From the NCBI GenBank assembly GCA_947493035.1, contig CANLOW010000002.1:464166-528165 (forward strand): a stretch of DNA of 64,000 nt. The letters are read 5' to 3'. Made by a program: the position numbers and the translations under genes. The first letter of the stretch is position 1. Each line of letters begins with the position of its first letter. Shown here one piece after another: positions 61,543 to 64,000 of the stretch. The notes beneath the pieces are model-generated. The model saw only the letters and a list, made by a program, of their open reading frames with translations. It was not told where the DNA came from and did no database searches. This DNA comes from an uncultured Aquimarina sp. GTDB lineage: Bacteria; Bacteroidota; Bacteroidia; Flavobacteriales; Flavobacteriaceae.

Positions 61543-62325
61543 ATGAGTAAGTCAAATAGATACGTACCTGAAGAAATGAAAAATTTTATCAAAATATTTG
61601 ATTCAATTGCCTATAAACATAGTCATTACAAAGTCTTTGATGATTTTTTAGACTTATTTATCAATGGGTTTTCATTTAACCATCAAATAGATCTAGAACG
61701 TATAAGAAAAACATATAATCAAAATGAAAGAAACACATTTGGATTATTAATAAAAGAATCTATTATGATCCTTGATAAAATGATTCAAACAGATAATTGT
61801 TTTTACGATATATTTGGAACATTTTACGAATTAAACAGTTTAACCAATAAATATTTTGCTCAGTTCTTTACTCCAATTACTGTTTGCAAGTTTATGGCTC
61901 AAATATTAGAGCCACAATCAACTGAAAACTTTTCAGATCCTTGTTGTGGTTCTGCTAGATTTTCTCTTGCAGCAAATAGTGTAAATATTGGTATGTTTCA
62001 CTCTCTTATTGACATCGATTATACTTGTGTAAAAATGAGTGCATTAAATTTAATGTTTCACGGTATTGATGGTATCGTAATTTGTGATAACGGATTATTA
62101 CCAGGACAGAACTTTAAAGGTGCTTTTATAAGCAACAGATATTTAAAGTACGAAAAAGTTCCAAGAATTGAATATGTAGATAATATCAATGTAGCTTATA
62201 ATTACGTTCGAAAAAGATTAGGTGTTGAAGAAAAATCTTCTAATACTGATCAGAAGGAAAATGATCTTACTGATATAAAAGATTTAATGATTAATTCTAA
62301 AACAGGTCAAATTAGCTTATTTTGA
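61543..62325 (+). CDS. N-6 DNA methylase-like protein with degenerate catalytic motif
   Basis: Product of 260 residues with a fold like the HsdM/N6_Mtase family, common on Bacteroidota mobile elements. An N-terminal helical stretch (about 1-95) leads to YFAQFFTPITVCKFMAQIL (the FxTP segment) and motif I NFSDPCCGSARFSLAAN (DPxCGSGxF). Where the N/D-P-P-Y/F motif IV is expected the sequence reads GAFISNRYLKYEK, so the catalytic PP is absent. Methylation activity is doubtful; it may bind DNA or SAM in a structural or regulatory role. It is bracketed by 70-bp direct repeats. Confidence 0.72.
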   Translation: MSKSNRYVPEEMKNFIKIFDSIAYKHSHYKVFDDFLDLFINGFSFNHQIDLERIRKTYNQNERNTFGLLIKESIMILDKMIQTDNCFYDIFGTFYELNSLTNKYFAQFFTPITVCKFMAQILEPQSTENFSDPCCGSARFSLAANSVNIGMFHSLIDIDYTCVKMSALNLMFHGIDGIVICDNGLLPGQNFKGAFISNRYLKYEKVPRIEYVDNINVAYNYVRKRLGVEEKSSNTDQKENDLTDIKDLMINSKTGQISLF

Positions 62326-62375
62326 AAAGAGGATTATTCCTCTTTTTTGATTGAATAATCGCACATTATTTCCCT

Positions 62376-62445
62376 TGTTACCGCATAGATTTTATTTGTG
62401 AGTGGGGGTTCACCTCCACTCACAAATAAATAAGGTTCAATCAAT
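62376..62445. repeat. Direct repeat, copy 2, right of methylase-like gene
   Basis: The same repeat as 61318-61388. This copy has a perfect 15-bp stem TTTATTTGTGAGTGG/CCACTCACAAATAAA (62391-62430), which should also act as the gene's terminator. Confidence 0.85.
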
Positions 62446-62497
62446 TCTATGAGAGGCCCCCTTTATCTACTCGACTCTTATATTTAGTAAGACAATA

Positions 62498-63010
62498 TTA
62501 ATCCAAAATAGATAACATTGATTCAGTCCAGCCTGTAACCATATCTTCATTTACATCATTCTCGTCGTCTTTTATAATATAAATTATAATCTCTCCTGTA
62601 TCATCAATGACCTCATATTTAGCTAAATCGATATACAGATTTCTATCAATGTCAAATTCAATAAAATTAGCAGGTTTATTGTCGAATTGAAATTTAAAAA
62701 ATGCTTTACCATCACCTATTTTTTTAATCTCATTGAAATCTGGTTTCCATCTTTTATTATCAAAACCATTGTGTACGAATAGTAATCCTTTTGTTATTGT
62801 AGGTAATGTATAGCTATCAATTTCTACAAAATTTTTATCTGAATTAATTCCACCAATAATAACTTTAGCATTTTCATATTCAAAGTTTGTACTATTTGAG
62901 ATTTTAAACTTGATTCCGTTTTGTGTAGGTTCTGTAATTTCGTTTGGTAAACCACAAGATTGTGCTAAGAAAAAAATTACTATTAAAGAACAAAAAATTA
63001 CTTTTTTCAT
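62498..63010 (-). CDS. Lipoprotein of unknown function, possible immunity partner
   Basis: Lipoprotein of 170 residues, MKKVIFCSLIVIFFLAQSC with lipobox QSC. The mature part is beta-rich and acidic (FKISNSTNFEYENAKVIIGG, FFKFQFDNKPANFIEFDID, GEIIIYIIKDDENDVNEDM). No known family is recognised. Its ATG overlaps the stop of the upstream DUF6973-like gene by ATGA, so the two are translated together. A lipoprotein that directly follows a candidate effector gene would fit an immunity role, but this rests on layout alone. Confidence 0.65.
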   Translation of the reverse strand: MKKVIFCSLIVIFFLAQSCGLPNEITEPTQNGIKFKISNSTNFEYENAKVIIGGINSDKNFVEIDSYTLPTITKGLLFVHNGFDNKRWKPDFNEIKKIGDGKAFFKFQFDNKPANFIEFDIDRNLYIDLAKYEVIDDTGEIIIYIIKDDENDVNEDMVTGWTESMLSILD

Positions 63011-63999
63011 AGCTTAAAACATTTAACTTTTATAAGTCTGTGTTTAGCACAAAGTCTATGCTTGATAATTGGTATCACTATTTTTCCAGATTTAGGGTCA
63101 TAATATTTCCTTAGATGTCGATGAATAGTTGCGATACCTCTAGGATATATTTTTATTGTTTCTTCAAACCAGGGTTGAGGGATGTTTTCACTTTCACATT
63201 TTGAAGTATTAACATGTACAAGGTTACTTGGTGTTAACTGGCCCAATTGGGTCTCATTTAAATTTAGGCTATTAGCAATAGGACCTTTTATATAAACTAC
63301 TTTTTCATCACTTATTTGACGTATTTTTTCTCGAATTTGTGCTGCTGATTTTCTTGTATTCTTAGGAAGTTGATTTTCAGGGTACGTTTTATCTTTATGT
63401 GTTTTAACAATATAACAACTTTTATTATTTACTCTATCTAAAGCATCATTTACATAAGTTGCTGTAGAAGCTTCTTTAACAGCATATTTTATTCCGAAGG
63501 CTTCTTTGTGTCCCGTATTATCCCAATAAACATCTCTGCCAATTGCATTATTGTGATAGTCCATTTCTTTAGTGTCGATAGGGTTATTACCACATTCCTC
63601 ATTGGCATCTGTTACTCGCCTAGCAAAGTCTGTTCTGTTGCTTCTTTTAGAGCTAAGTGTGAAATATCTTTTAGCTAAAAGAACATTCCACATAATATGT
63701 CTCATAGCGTCATTTCTAGTGTCTGATGTATCCATGTTTGGAAAGTGATCATTAGCAATTCTTCTAGCGTAATCTCCTGCATTTTTTATAGTTAAGGCAT
63801 CCGCTAAATGTCCTGATCTGCGTAAAATACAAGCTTCATTACTATAATTACCTGTACTTATAGTTTTATTAGCTCTAGCGTATTGTGAAGTATGTGTTGA
63901 TTTTGTTTCTTCTGAGGCTTTTAATAATTCATATTCTTTTTATAATATTCATCAATTATTTCAATATTATTTGCAATTTGTTCATCGGATAAACCTTCG
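63007..63999 (-). pseudogene. DUF6973-like protein gene, frameshifted near its 5' part (5' end outside window)
   Basis: From about 63939 the frame reads EYELLKASEETKSTHTSQYA, then RSGHLADALTIKNAGDYARR, then NDAMRHIMWNVLLAKRYF and EMDYHNNAIGRDVYWDN. The pair N-D-A-x-R-H-x-x-W-N and D-Y-H-N-N-x-x-G-R matches the DUF6973-type domain in Bacteroidota secreted or polymorphic proteins (family name from memory). The last 240 codons form an open frame from the internal Met at 63735. Upstream, an A-run (63937-63941) breaks the frame: EGLSDEQIANNIEIIDEYYKK lies in another frame. One added A would restore it. It overlaps the lipoprotein gene by 4 nt. Confidence 0.6.
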
Positions 64000-64000
64000 A

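Noticed and set aside
1..64000. CRISPR arrays and tRNA or rRNA genes
   Set aside because: No regular repeat-spacer array and no cloverleaf-like or rRNA-like sequence was noticed in any intergenic gap.

Overview
This window looks like a stretch of chromosome from a low-GC member of the Bacteroidota, most likely the Flavobacteriaceae. The evidence is the AT-rich DNA, several genes that can only start at TTG, promoter -7 boxes of the form TAnnTTTG, and the gene content: a PorV/PorQ-type outer-membrane protein, a two-domain Pta, a long AcnB, a flavobacterial-type TonB-like transducer and many lipoproteins. The genus cannot be fixed from this window. No tRNA, rRNA, CRISPR array or convincing oriC was seen.

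Region 1 (1-11990, all on the minus strand) is the most unusual part. A membrane protein of the O-antigen ligase/polymerase class with C-terminal TPR repeats (10104-11990) comes first. Three tandem cassettes follow, each made of a small secreted peptide gene and a 6-bladed beta-propeller lipoprotein gene. The last propeller gene is 6 nt from a tripartite RND efflux pump (adaptor, permease, TolC-like channel). The three peptides share a 41-residue leader ending in DANAE, like the leader-plus-motif design of the Bacteroidota NVEALA peptides. After it the sequence is hypervariable apart from a C-x3-G-x3-C loop. Each peptide gene is preceded by a homologous leader of about 205 nt and followed by a strong hairpin of unrelated sequence but similar size. 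This looks like a peptide secretion, surface-signalling or antagonism system.

Region 2 (12415-24750) is mainly housekeeping: acnB, a LolC/E-like permease, a NamZ-type muramidase lipoprotein, a small secreted protein behind an exact sigma-54 promoter match, a YkgJ-family protein back to back with a methyltransferase, DUF2059, a zinc-metalloprotease lipoprotein, a UvrD/PcrA helicase and a secreted double PilJ-like protein. Region 3 (25037-31250) has a NudK-type Nudix hydrolase, a decayed IS4-type transposase, an ostA/lptA-like operon with an aminotransferase and a histidine phosphatase, and a GNAT acetyltransferase. Region 4 (31280-43269) has an MscS-type channel, a TonB-like protein, recQ, tatC-lptB, pssA, a PorV/PorQ-family protein, an acyl-CoA thioesterase, dnaA with a low-molecular-weight phosphatase, and an RsmI-like methylase.

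Region 5 (43464-51019) is patchy accessory DNA: a broken lipoprotein gene next to an IS200/IS605 element, a GNAT protein, a methyltransferase, an acyl-CoA ligase, a DEAD-box helicase, and a nearly complete IS4-type element whose transposase carries two in-frame stops. Region 6 (51213-61090) returns to core genes: pheT, pta-ackA, rpsF-rpsR-rplI and a LytTR response regulator. Region 7 (61318-64000) is accessory again: an N6-DNA-methylase-like gene lacking a normal NPPY motif, bracketed by two 70-bp direct repeats, then a DUF6973-like gene overlapping a lipoprotein gene by ATGA, a layout that suggests an effector and partner. The upstream part of that gene is frameshifted at a homopolymer.
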